Shown here piece by piece: positions 1 to 7,821 of a stretch of DNA of 64,000 nucleotides (position 1 is its first letter; every line of letters starts with the position of its first letter). The DNA comes from an uncultured Prevotella sp. (lineage in GTDB: Bacteria; Bacteroidota; Bacteroidia; Bacteroidales; Bacteroidaceae): assembly GCA_945869265.1 (NCBI GenBank), contig CAMBOI010000003.1, positions 1-64,000 on the forward strand, read 5' to 3'. The translations under genes were made by a program, and so were the position numbers. The notes under the pieces were generated by a model. It was not told the origin of the DNA. It saw only the letters and a list, made by a program, of their open reading frames with translations, and did not search any database.

Positions 1-2
1 GC

Positions 3-62
3 GAGCTTCACGTGCAGAAGTATCCTTACAACGATTTCCTTTATGATATAAATGAAGAGTGA
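3..62 (+). CDS. C-terminal fragment of an upstream CDS (...ELHVQKYPYNDFLYDINEE*)
   Basis: Open frame 3 from the window edge to a TGA at 60-62, just before the DUF4954 start. Confidence 0.4.
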   Translation, partial: ELHVQKYPYNDFLYDINEE

Positions 63-65
63 AGA

Positions 66-1883
66 ATGAGAAGCCTTACAATAGACGAGATTTCTGTACT
101 CGAACAAAACAGATGCCATGCCGATGACTGGGCATGCTTAACCGTGGCGGAAGATTTTTCGCCTGAGTATATCAGCGACGTGGATTTCTATGGAGAAGTC
201 ACGCTCGGAGTATTTGACAAGACTATCCAAATCGACGAGGGCTTCTCTCGCCACTCAGGTATTCGTCGTGCCGTGCTGCGCGACGTCACCGTAGGCGACA
301 ACTGCCTCATCGAAAATGTAGGCAATTATATCTCTCGCTACGATATTGGCGAGGAGTGTGTCATATCCAATGTAGGCATGATTGCCACCACCGACAGTGC
401 CACCTATGGACAAAACAATCAGGTGGCATTGCTCAACGAGGCTGGCGATCCTAACGTTATCCTCTACGATGCCCTCACCTCGCAGATGGTAGCCTTCATG
501 ATGCGCTCCGTGGGGGATAAAGACGTGTGGGAAGGCCTCCGGCGCATGGTGGCTCATTATGTTGAGAGTTGCCGCCCCGAGCGTGGAGTGATTGGCTATA
601 GAGTCAAAATCACCAACACCCGCGAAATAGTAAATGTGCTCATCGGCGACGACTGCGAGATTAATGGTGCCTCGTGTCTCTCAGAGGTTACGCTCAAAGG
701 CTCGTCGGATGCCAGCATATACATTGGTCATGATGTTATCTGCGAAAACTCCATCGTTCAGTCAGGTTCGTCAATCCTCGACGGTGCAAAGCTTGACAAT
801 TGCTTCGTGGGCGAGGCCTGTCATATCGGTCGCGGTTTCTCTGCCGAGAGCAGTGTGTTCTTTGCCAACTCATATATGGACAACGGCGAGTCGTGTGCCG
901 CCTTCTGCGGTCCCTTCTCCGTCAGCCATCACAAGGCCTCGCTGCTCATCGGTGTCGAGACATCGTTCTATAATGCCGGTTCAGCCACCAACTACAGTAA
1001 TCACGCCTACAAGATGGGTCCCATTCACTACGGCACCCTCCAGCGTGGCTCCAAGACCGCCAGTGGCGCGCATATCCTCATGCCGGCCAACGTCGCCACG
1101 TTCTCGATGTGCATGGGTAAGATACAGACACACCCCGACACCCGTCATCTGCCCTTCTCCTATGTCATTGCCGATGGTATGACCACATGGCTTGTGCCCG
1201 GATGCAACTTTGCCACCGTGGGCACCTATCGCGACATCATGAAATGGCCCAAGCGCGACAAGCGTCCGCTCAACGGCCGTCGCAGTATTGTCAACACCGA
1301 GTGGCTCAGTCCCTTCGTCGTGCAGCAGGTGACAGAAGGTCGCAACTATCTGCGCCAATTGGAGGCAAACGACGAACTCAATGATGAGGCAAATGCCCAC
1401 GTCTCAGGCGAGGGCTTCACTATGCGTTGCTCCTCCGCCCTTCGTGGCATTGGCTATTATGATATGGCAATACGCATGTTCCTTGCCGATGCAGTCAGAA
1501 AGGAAGGCGAGGCTCTGCCCTCGTCATCCACTGGCACTGGCGAATGGCTCGACCTCAGCGGTATGTATGCCCCGAAAAGCGAGATCGACCAACTTGCCGA
1601 CGATATCCGCTTCTCCTCTCTCGATGAGATTATGCAAGTAGATGACCGTCTGCTCGACATCCACAATCACTATTCCGAATACAAGTGGAACTATGCCTAT
1701 CGTCTCGCCCTCAACTATTATTCCCTCGACACCATCACCTCCGATGACATCGAGATGATTATCCGCAAGGGCGATGAGGCTCGTAGTCAGTGGCTCTCCC
1801 GCATACGCAAGGATGCCGAGAAGGAGTTTGCCATGGGCGATGTCTCAGAGGAGCAACTCGACGACTTTCTTCGTGGATTGTGA
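66..1883 (+). CDS. DUF4954 family protein (predicted left-handed beta-helix, hexapeptide-like)
   Basis: 605-aa ORF; hexapeptide-like repeats (DVTVGDNCLIENVGNYIS, IGEECVISNVGMI) typical of the Bacteroidetes DUF4954 family. Confidence 0.85.
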   Translation: MRSLTIDEISVLEQNRCHADDWACLTVAEDFSPEYISDVDFYGEVTLGVFDKTIQIDEGFSRHSGIRRAVLRDVTVGDNCLIENVGNYISRYDIGEECVISNVGMIATTDSATYGQNNQVALLNEAGDPNVILYDALTSQMVAFMMRSVGDKDVWEGLRRMVAHYVESCRPERGVIGYRVKITNTREIVNVLIGDDCEINGASCLSEVTLKGSSDASIYIGHDVICENSIVQSGSSILDGAKLDNCFVGEACHIGRGFSAESSVFFANSYMDNGESCAAFCGPFSVSHHKASLLIGVETSFYNAGSATNYSNHAYKMGPIHYGTLQRGSKTASGAHILMPANVATFSMCMGKIQTHPDTRHLPFSYVIADGMTTWLVPGCNFATVGTYRDIMKWPKRDKRPLNGRRSIVNTEWLSPFVVQQVTEGRNYLRQLEANDELNDEANAHVSGEGFTMRCSSALRGIGYYDMAIRMFLADAVRKEGEALPSSSTGTGEWLDLSGMYAPKSEIDQLADDIRFSSLDEIMQVDDRLLDIHNHYSEYKWNYAYRLALNYYSLDTITSDDIEMIIRKGDEARSQWLSRIRKDAEKEFAMGDVSEEQLDDFLRGL

Positions 1884-1904
1884 TTCTTAATATCATAATA
1901 AAAA

Positions 1905-1938
1905 GTGCCGCGGACATGAATTATCCGTGGCACTTTTT
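1905..1938 (+). terminator. Rho-independent terminator-like hairpin
   Basis: AAGTGCCGCGGACATGAATTATCCGTGGCACTTTTTTT just after the DUF4954 stop. Confidence 0.75.
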
Positions 1939-1963
1939 TTATGTATCATATAGCGGGGAAACA

Positions 1964-1990
1964 ACTGTAACGCTGTAACGCTGTAACGCT
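1964..1990 (+). repeat. 27-bp iteron block ACTGTAACGCTGTAACGCTGTAACGCT (3 x CTGTAACG)
   Basis: Identical to 18633-18659 and to the reverse complement of 18498-18524. Confidence 0.95.
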
Positions 1991-1992
1991 CG

Positions 1993-4281
1993 TCACTTCT
2001 TTTTTACATATCGCTTGGTGGTATCGTCGAGCACTATATACCCCCTGTGCACCCATATTCGTATTGTTCCTCTGCCGTCACCCTGTTTTCCCAAAGACTG
2101 TCTCACGTTCAGATAGTCCTCAAAGGTAAACTCGTCGGGCAGCATCGTCAGCATGTTCTTCGGGGTGCTTCTGGATACATTCTTCTCCTCGGCAAATTCA
2201 GCCTCAATCTCGTCGCCGAAATACAGGAACTTCGCCCAAAGGTCGCGCCTCACCGAGTATGCCACGTATTCGGCAATCGACTTGTCCCACTTATAATCAT
2301 TCATGATATAGAGGAGACATGCTTTCAGCCATCCTATCTTCACCGCTCGGTAAGAGAACACCCTGTATCCCTCGCTCTCGCAGAGGTCGGCGATCTCGTT
2401 GTGCTCCTCCAGCAACTTGTATGCCAAGGCATCTGCTTGCTTGCATCTGATGTCACCCGAGGCGGCATTCAGGCGGTCGATATACACCTTCAGCTCTTCG
2501 GCATACTTGTCGTCATACGCTTCCACCTTCTTTATGTTTTGGTTGCCCTCGGGCTTGATGATCGTGTTGACGTTCAATCGGCTCAACGAACCATTAGCCA
2601 CCCAGTCGCGGTTGATGAATGCCTTGGCTCGCGATGAGGTACTTGAGGCATTCCAAACCCAGCGCACGGTATATGAGCCGTTCACCGAATCCAGTCCCAC
2701 TCTCCTTTGCCCCCAACTGCCGGAGTCGAATGCATAGCGCACGAGGAGGCTCACCTTTCTCTTGTCGCCATCACCTATGTCTGACAGGAATTCAATCTCA
2801 TCCACCTTGGTTATTATACGCTTTTTGCCGTTTCTTTCCCCGTCGATCAGCGATTGTGCCAGTGCTGCCGGCGTCAGGTCTTGGTCGAGTCTCTGTATGA
2901 CGATGTCCTTAGGGCGGTTCTGACGGTCCTTCGACGCTCCCTTCCCCTTGTTGCGCTCTCGCCATTGCTCTTCCCTCTGCACGTTCTCCTTGTCACGTTC
3001 GGTTATGTCGGCAAGCACGTATTCTATTGGTTTATTCACCAATCCCTTACCCGAGCTCTGCTTTCCTATCAGAGGCGACGAGATATTGGCTTCGCAATCC
3101 ACCCCATCAATATACCAGAACTTAACTCCATGCAGATGGGCGCATACCCCAGGCCATATCGACTCTTCAACCATCGCCTTATAATATGGATCTACCTTCG
3201 ACGACACGAGATTGAGGAATTTTGGCATACGCTTCGGTCGCTCGGGCATCACACTCAACTGTCCGTTGATATTTGTTACAGTGCCGCCTGTTGTCTTGCC
3301 GTTAGCCATCAATTGCAGTTTCTTCTCCTGTCTCAGAGCGTCGAGCACCTGCTTCAGCTTATAAGGCATTCCTTTCCTTGGTTCCTTGAGTGCACTCTCA
3401 ATAGTCCTACGCCATTCATCAACGGGAAAACCGTCATACCGTGGAATCACAGCCTCAAGTATTTCCTGCGAGTAATCGCATATCGACCTCAGAAGCATGC
3501 AGATTTCGAATGTCCTCACGTTCCTGTCGCCCATGCAAGGCTCCTTGCCGTCGTAGAACATATCCCAGTATTTCTTGATTATGGCAGAGTATGCGATGCC
3601 CTGATAAGATAAATCAGATGCCGCCGGTTCTGGCTTATTTGTTATCCCCGTTTCCGGATGTTTAGCCACTGATATGCATTCCGCCTTCTCCGCCTCAAAC
3701 AGCCCCTCGTCAAGGAATATCAAATCCTCCTCGCTTGCCGTTGTGGCGTAAAAAATGCGTGTACAATCGCGTGCATTCTGGTCGAAAGGTATTTGTAATA
3801 TCTCGCTCACCCTCTTGAGGTTCATCTCCTGATTTTCGAGAATCCTCCCCTCAGCGATGCCATCGAGAATAGTTCGCATGCACACGAGGTGATATCCCTT
3901 ACCAGGACTGCGCTCAAGCATCTTGGGCTTAATCTCGTCCTTCTTCTCCATCACCCTTTGAGGCACCTCTGCCATTTTCTTCTCGTAGTCAGGGTCTTCA
4001 GGGTCGAAGTCAATATCCATGCCGAATGTCATCGACGGAGTCTTAACCCCTTTGAGATGGCCGTCCTCACCCGGAATGCACGAGTAATTAAACTGCAGCA
4101 GTTGCCTTTTCAACTTGGCAATCTCCTCCTTACTCATGCTTCCGTCCTTGAGTCCGCGCCTAATCTCGCTCACAAGCCACTTCTGTCTGTCGGAATCCCT
4201 CAGCTTCAGGTATTCTTCCTTTGAGCGTACAGGGCGCAGAATCTTCTGTCCCTGTACATACTGTATATAAAAACAACTCAT
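1993..4281 (-). CDS. VirE N-terminal (BT4734-like) domain protein, primase/helicase-like (DUF3987-type C-terminal part)
   Basis: N-terminus (TPSMTFGMDIDFD...SPGKGYHLVCMR) and C-terminus (GKQSSGKGLVNKPIEYVLADI) resemble the Bacteroidetes VirE_N/DUF3987 family; ORF track runs to 4296. Confidence 0.75.
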   Translation of the reverse strand: MSCFYIQYVQGQKILRPVRSKEEYLKLRDSDRQKWLVSEIRRGLKDGSMSKEEIAKLKRQLLQFNYSCIPGEDGHLKGVKTPSMTFGMDIDFDPEDPDYEKKMAEVPQRVMEKKDEIKPKMLERSPGKGYHLVCMRTILDGIAEGRILENQEMNLKRVSEILQIPFDQNARDCTRIFYATTASEEDLIFLDEGLFEAEKAECISVAKHPETGITNKPEPAASDLSYQGIAYSAIIKKYWDMFYDGKEPCMGDRNVRTFEICMLLRSICDYSQEILEAVIPRYDGFPVDEWRRTIESALKEPRKGMPYKLKQVLDALRQEKKLQLMANGKTTGGTVTNINGQLSVMPERPKRMPKFLNLVSSKVDPYYKAMVEESIWPGVCAHLHGVKFWYIDGVDCEANISSPLIGKQSSGKGLVNKPIEYVLADITERDKENVQREEQWRERNKGKGASKDRQNRPKDIVIQRLDQDLTPAALAQSLIDGERNGKKRIITKVDEIEFLSDIGDGDKRKVSLLVRYAFDSGSWGQRRVGLDSVNGSYTVRWVWNASSTSSRAKAFINRDWVANGSLSRLNVNTIIKPEGNQNIKKVEAYDDKYAEELKVYIDRLNAASGDIRCKQADALAYKLLEEHNEIADLCESEGYRVFSYRAVKIGWLKACLLYIMNDYKWDKSIAEYVAYSVRRDLWAKFLYFGDEIEAEFAEEKNVSRSTPKNMLTMLPDEFTFEDYLNVRQSLGKQGDGRGTIRIWVHRGYIVLDDTTKRYVKKK

Positions 4282-4688
4282 AGGCACGCCTCCCATTCCT
4301 CGTCCTTACCCACGCTTCTCTGGCTCTTGGCATAGGCCTCAATCTGCCTTAGCTCCTCATGCAATATGCTATTTATCAGCTTCTTGCCATATCGCTTAGG
4401 CATATTGATAGAGAAGATGATGTTAGCCTTCGACTGCTTCACAGTTCCATGTCTTGTCTTGAAGATCCTTGAATATCGGCTTCCGCCACCGCCGACATAA
4501 GGCAAAAACTTGCTGCTGCCGTCATCATTGCTGATCATCTTGCCCTTCTGCACCACCGACATCTTGCCGCCAGCCACAATCTGATGCTTGCCTAATTCAT
4601 ACACTGCAGGAGTAATTGTCACTCCGCCATTCTCGTGATAGACCGTCTGACTGTCCATCTTCGTTGTCTGAATAAACACATTTCTCAT
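4278..4688 (-). CDS. Hypothetical protein (136 aa)
   Basis: ORF overlapping the VirE-type gene start; same strand. Confidence 0.65.
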   Translation of the reverse strand: MRNVFIQTTKMDSQTVYHENGGVTITPAVYELGKHQIVAGGKMSVVQKGKMISNDDGSSKFLPYVGGGGSRYSRIFKTRHGTVKQSKANIIFSINMPKRYGKKLINSILHEELRQIEAYAKSQRSVGKDEEWEACL

Positions 4689-4704
4689 AATCTTTTAATA
4701 TTAA

Positions 4705-4750
4705 ATTTTCAACTTTCAATTTTCAATTTTCAACTTTCAACTTTCAAAAT
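4705..4750. repeat. Heptanucleotide tandem repeat (TTTCAAC/TTTCAAT)n
   Basis: ttttcaactttcaattttcaattttcaactttcaactttcaaaat. Confidence 0.85.
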
Positions 4751-5026
4751 TTTCCAGCAGCGGTTCTCCTGAGCGAACATCTGCTTGCCGGCTTTCGTCT
4801 GAAACTCTCTCACTGTGGAATAGAATCCCACTTCCACCATGTCGCCCTCACGCAGTGTCTGCGCCATGTTCACCTTGTCGTTCATCAGCTGCAGCACATA
4901 CTTGTTAGGATACTGCACGTTGGGAGTATTTTCCTCCACTACGATAGTTTGCGACACCCAATTGTTGCCCGTTGTCTGCGATACGCCCGACTCCACAGGC
5001 ATGATTTTGTTTACCTTGTAATTCAT
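4730..5026 (-). CDS. DUF3127-like OB-fold protein
   Basis: 98 aa; VESGVSQTTGNNWVSQTIVVEE...YVLQLMNDKV pattern; in-operon position. Confidence 0.6.
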   Translation of the reverse strand: MNYKVNKIMPVESGVSQTTGNNWVSQTIVVEENTPNVQYPNKYVLQLMNDKVNMAQTLREGDMVEVGFYSTVREFQTKAGKQMFAQENRCWKILKVES

Positions 5027-5057
5027 AATTTTTTTATTTTTTTTAAATTCCTAATTC

Positions 5058-5489
5058 CTAATTCCTAATTTCTAATTTCTTAAACACTTGCCGATTAGCC
5101 TCCGTATCCCTCTTGCACGACACATGCAGCCACACCGCGCCGTTCTTGTTCCGCTCCAGCAGCATCTGGTCGAATCGGCAGTTGTCCTCGATCCAAGCCG
5201 CCCATGCTCTGCCCTGCTTCGGCGATGCTATCCGTATATCCGCTGCCTCGCCCCTGCAGTGTTGGCTATTCTTCACTCCGCCAACCGCCACGTTTAATTC
5301 CGGACAACGATATCCCGAATTAATATGAACAGGAGCACCAACATAATCCCGAAGAGGCTGTAAGACCTCTAAACAAAGATTTCTCAAATTCTTAATTACC
5401 TTCTCGTCCTTGGGAACATTGTCAATCCCCATTCTATCCGCCGTTCTTGAGCGGATGAACTCTTCTAATGCAAAATTTTTACTTAACAT
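5058..5489 (-). CDS. M15A family peptidase (phage-type D-Ala-D-Ala carboxypeptidase)
   Basis: SGYRCPELNVAVGGVKNSQHCRGEAADI motif. Confidence 0.85.
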   Translation of the reverse strand: MLSKNFALEEFIRSRTADRMGIDNVPKDEKVIKNLRNLCLEVLQPLRDYVGAPVHINSGYRCPELNVAVGGVKNSQHCRGEAADIRIASPKQGRAWAAWIEDNCRFDQMLLERNKNGAVWLHVSCKRDTEANRQVFKKLEIRN

Positions 5490-5518
5490 TATGTTCTAAA
5501 GTTTCTATATTATTAATC

Positions 5519-6274
5519 TTATTTCTCATGCAAGAAAATCTGTAGGAAGTGTTGTTGTCCCTTTCCTGTTATCATGGGTGTCACAGCCAACTCCATACCG
5601 TGGTCGGTTGAGATCCAGCACTCTTTCACAGCCATGATTCCCCTCTCAATCCACTTCTGCATAGGCTCGCGTGACTGCTTGAAGATATATCCGTTTTCTC
5701 TTAGCCACTTAAACAGTCTCCTGCGTCCGATTTCTATTCCGTTCTCATAGAGTATCTTCGCCATCTCTCCCACCATGATGTTCTCATCCGAACCGCTCAC
5801 CTGTTTGCCAAGCTCCGCCATTGGTCGCTGCTCCTCAATCAGGCGTTCCTTTTCTTCGAGAGTGCGCTTCATGATGCCCAATGCCTTCGCCAGCACCGTC
5901 TTTTCGTCGTCATCAGCACTCACCGGAATATAGCCCCCAGTCTTTCTGATCTGCGGCAGCACCTCGCCGAAAACCCAGTCCTGAAAGGTCTTGGCCTCCT
6001 CTTTCTTGCTTTGAAAAATACAGCGATAGAGGTTTGCCTCGCCGATATATGTCATCGATGTAGTGCGAGTGAATTCACCATGACGGTTAGCTGATTTTGT
6101 AGTAACCTCCACTGAAATGAGGTTACTAGAATCGAGTCTCGTTTTCACCTGCGACGGATTTGCCAATTCGAGTGCCTTGCACACGTCCAACAAACAGAAC
6201 AGCGGTTCTCCCTTCTCGTTAACAGCGATTCTTATATCGCCAAAAGTTGGATTTCCAAAAATCTTAATATCCAT
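5519..6274 (-). CDS. Phage-type antirepressor (BRO N-terminal + KilAC C-terminal domains)
   Basis: FGDIRIAVNEKGEPLFCLLDVCKALELANPSQVKTRLD...; MVGEMAKILYENGIEIGRRRLFKWLRENGYI. Confidence 0.9.
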   Translation of the reverse strand: MDIKIFGNPTFGDIRIAVNEKGEPLFCLLDVCKALELANPSQVKTRLDSSNLISVEVTTKSANRHGEFTRTTSMTYIGEANLYRCIFQSKKEEAKTFQDWVFGEVLPQIRKTGGYIPVSADDDEKTVLAKALGIMKRTLEEKERLIEEQRPMAELGKQVSGSDENIMVGEMAKILYENGIEIGRRRLFKWLRENGYIFKQSREPMQKWIERGIMAVKECWISTDHGMELAVTPMITGKGQQHFLQIFLHEK

Positions 6275-6298
6275 AAATATACTGTTTTAAATAAATTA

Positions 6299-6382
6299 TC
6301 AATAATTAAAATTGCTGTTTCCAGCACATGATAGATTCCTTATCGGAATAAAGCACCACATGGCACTGCTGCCATATACCAT
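6299..6382 (-). CDS. Possible 27-aa leader ORF (MVYGSSAMWCFIPIRNLSCAGNSNFNY)
   Basis: Short ORF between a TATCTTTG promoter motif and the antirepressor ATG. Confidence 0.2.
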   Translation of the reverse strand: MVYGSSAMWCFIPIRNLSCAGNSNFNY

Positions 6383-6477
6383 TTATTATTTATAAGCGCT
6401 TATTCATTTCATTTTTTTAAAAGATGACCTCCCATGCGCCTCACGACGGGAGAGCCTGTCTTTCTCTTAAGACGTTG

Positions 6478-6485
6478 CAAAGATA
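6478..6485 (-). promoter_or_regulatory. Bacteroidetes -7 element (TATCTTTG) for the antirepressor transcript
   Basis: CAAAGATA on the + strand, about 200 nt upstream of the antirepressor start. Confidence 0.5.
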
Positions 6486-6527
6486 AGAATATTTTTTAAG
6501 GTGATTATTACAAAAGAGCAATAAAAA

Positions 6528-6548
6528 AGCGACCAAAAAAGGTCGCTT
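6528..6548 (-). terminator. Terminator of the minus-strand restriction operon
   Basis: AAGCGACC-AAAAAA-GGTCGCTT hairpin; minus strand continues TTTTTTATT. Confidence 0.75.
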
Positions 6549-6593
6549 AAAATATACTGAAACAATTATAAGTTGTTAATTATCAACTTATTA

Positions 6594-7115
6594 TTATAAG
6601 GTCGGATTTGGTCGGAAAATATTTTTGAGGATATCGCTGTCACTTGAATAATCCATCCTGTTCTTCGACAACTCCAATGGCTTTCCTTTATATAAAAACA
6701 ATTGTGAGGTCAATTTTTCCATTGTTGAAATTTTGAGTTGCCTTGAGTCAATAGCCTTCTCGTTTCTCAATTTTAAACACTCACGTGCCAACTGTTTTGT
6801 CTTGAGCCATTCTATTTTTCTTATATTGCCATTCGTTTCCGATGAATATCCCATTACATAGAGGAATGACACTTCGTCAGTGTCAGGCGCAATGAAGCCA
6901 TTATCTATTAATTGCTGGAATACAGTCCTGCCATCGGCTATATTGCCATCAAGAGGGAAATGAGGATACTCATTAGAAGAACAAGTGTGGTTGTGATTGA
7001 TCACAGTTCCTCCACTTTCGTTATTTAAGATTATCTGCGCCCCCGAAAGGTCTGCACCTTGAAACAGGCCTCCAAACATTGATTTAAATTCATTTTTGTC
7101 CATTGTCACTATCAT
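6594..7115 (-). CDS. Uncharacterised protein (173 aa) with N-terminal ILNNESGGTVINHNH motif
   Basis: Start overlaps the 3' end of the preceding gene (7090-7115). Confidence 0.75.
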   Translation of the reverse strand: MIVTMDKNEFKSMFGGLFQGADLSGAQIILNNESGGTVINHNHTCSSNEYPHFPLDGNIADGRTVFQQLIDNGFIAPDTDEVSFLYVMGYSSETNGNIRKIEWLKTKQLARECLKLRNEKAIDSRQLKISTMEKLTSQLFLYKGKPLELSKNRMDYSSDSDILKNIFRPNPTL

Positions 7116-7821
7116 TATTATGATTAACTGTTCCGTGATTATTCACTACAACTTGATCCGCCGAGCCTATTAATGGTTGCTGCGGATGGTTTTCATCATA
7201 TTCTTCGGTAATCTTATTGATTTCCCGAAGTTTGCTAAGAACATCAGCTTGCGGCAATTTTTCATTTTCAAGATAGTATTTGGTCAACATATCTTTAATA
7301 TTAGTTGCTCCGGCCCTTGTCTTTGGTTTATTCTTAGCGTAATTAATTATCCATTTTGTCTCTACATTATCGACATCCTCTCTCTTTTGTCTTTTTAATA
7401 AAGACTCATATTTTGTTTTATATTCGTCTATAGGTTCCGTGACATAGGCAAAAGGATAGTTCTCATGTTCATTTCTCCAATTGTCAAATTGTTCTTGCAG
7501 GGCATTCTTTTCTTTATCTAACAGCCTATACTCCCTTGCAGTCTTTTCCGCTTGTGAGCGCCATGTTCTTGCTTCTTTTTCCAATTCAGTTTTCATTTCC
7601 TGGAGCTTTTCATTTTCAGCTTCCAGTTTTTTTATGTATTCATCTTTTTTTCTGGAGGACTCATCCCTGCTATTAATGTAGGAGGCAAAATCCTCGTCGA
7701 GCGCAACCTTTCGCCTCATATGCTTAAGTTCAGCCTCGATAGACACAACTTTGGCAGACAGCTTTTCGTTTATTTCAGTCAAGCTCTTGTTTCTACGCAT
7801 TAATTCATTTGTTGATGACAT
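7090..7821 (-). CDS. Uncharacterised coiled-coil protein (243 aa) ending VVVNNHGTVNHNN
   Basis: Long E/K/L-rich coiled coil; start overlaps the res 3' end (7805-7821). Confidence 0.75.
   Translation of the reverse strand: MSSTNELMRRNKSLTEINEKLSAKVVSIEAELKHMRRKVALDEDFASYINSRDESSRKKDEYIKKLEAENEKLQEMKTELEKEARTWRSQAEKTAREYRLLDKEKNALQEQFDNWRNEHENYPFAYVTEPIDEYKTKYESLLKRQKREDVDNVETKWIINYAKNKPKTRAGATNIKDMLTKYYLENEKLPQADVLSKLREINKITEEYDENHPQQPLIGSADQVVVNNHGTVNHNNDSDNGQK

Noticed and set aside
1905-1938. GCCGCGGA...TCCGTGGC hairpin as another copy of the repeat element
   Set aside because: Only the short GCCGCGGA/TCCGTGGC stem is shared; position and T-tract fit a simple terminator.
2047-3612. Plus-strand ORFs (196, 112, 93, 252 aa) opposite the VirE-type gene
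   Set aside because: Antisense shadows of a well-supported CDS; no recognisable domain or independent start context.
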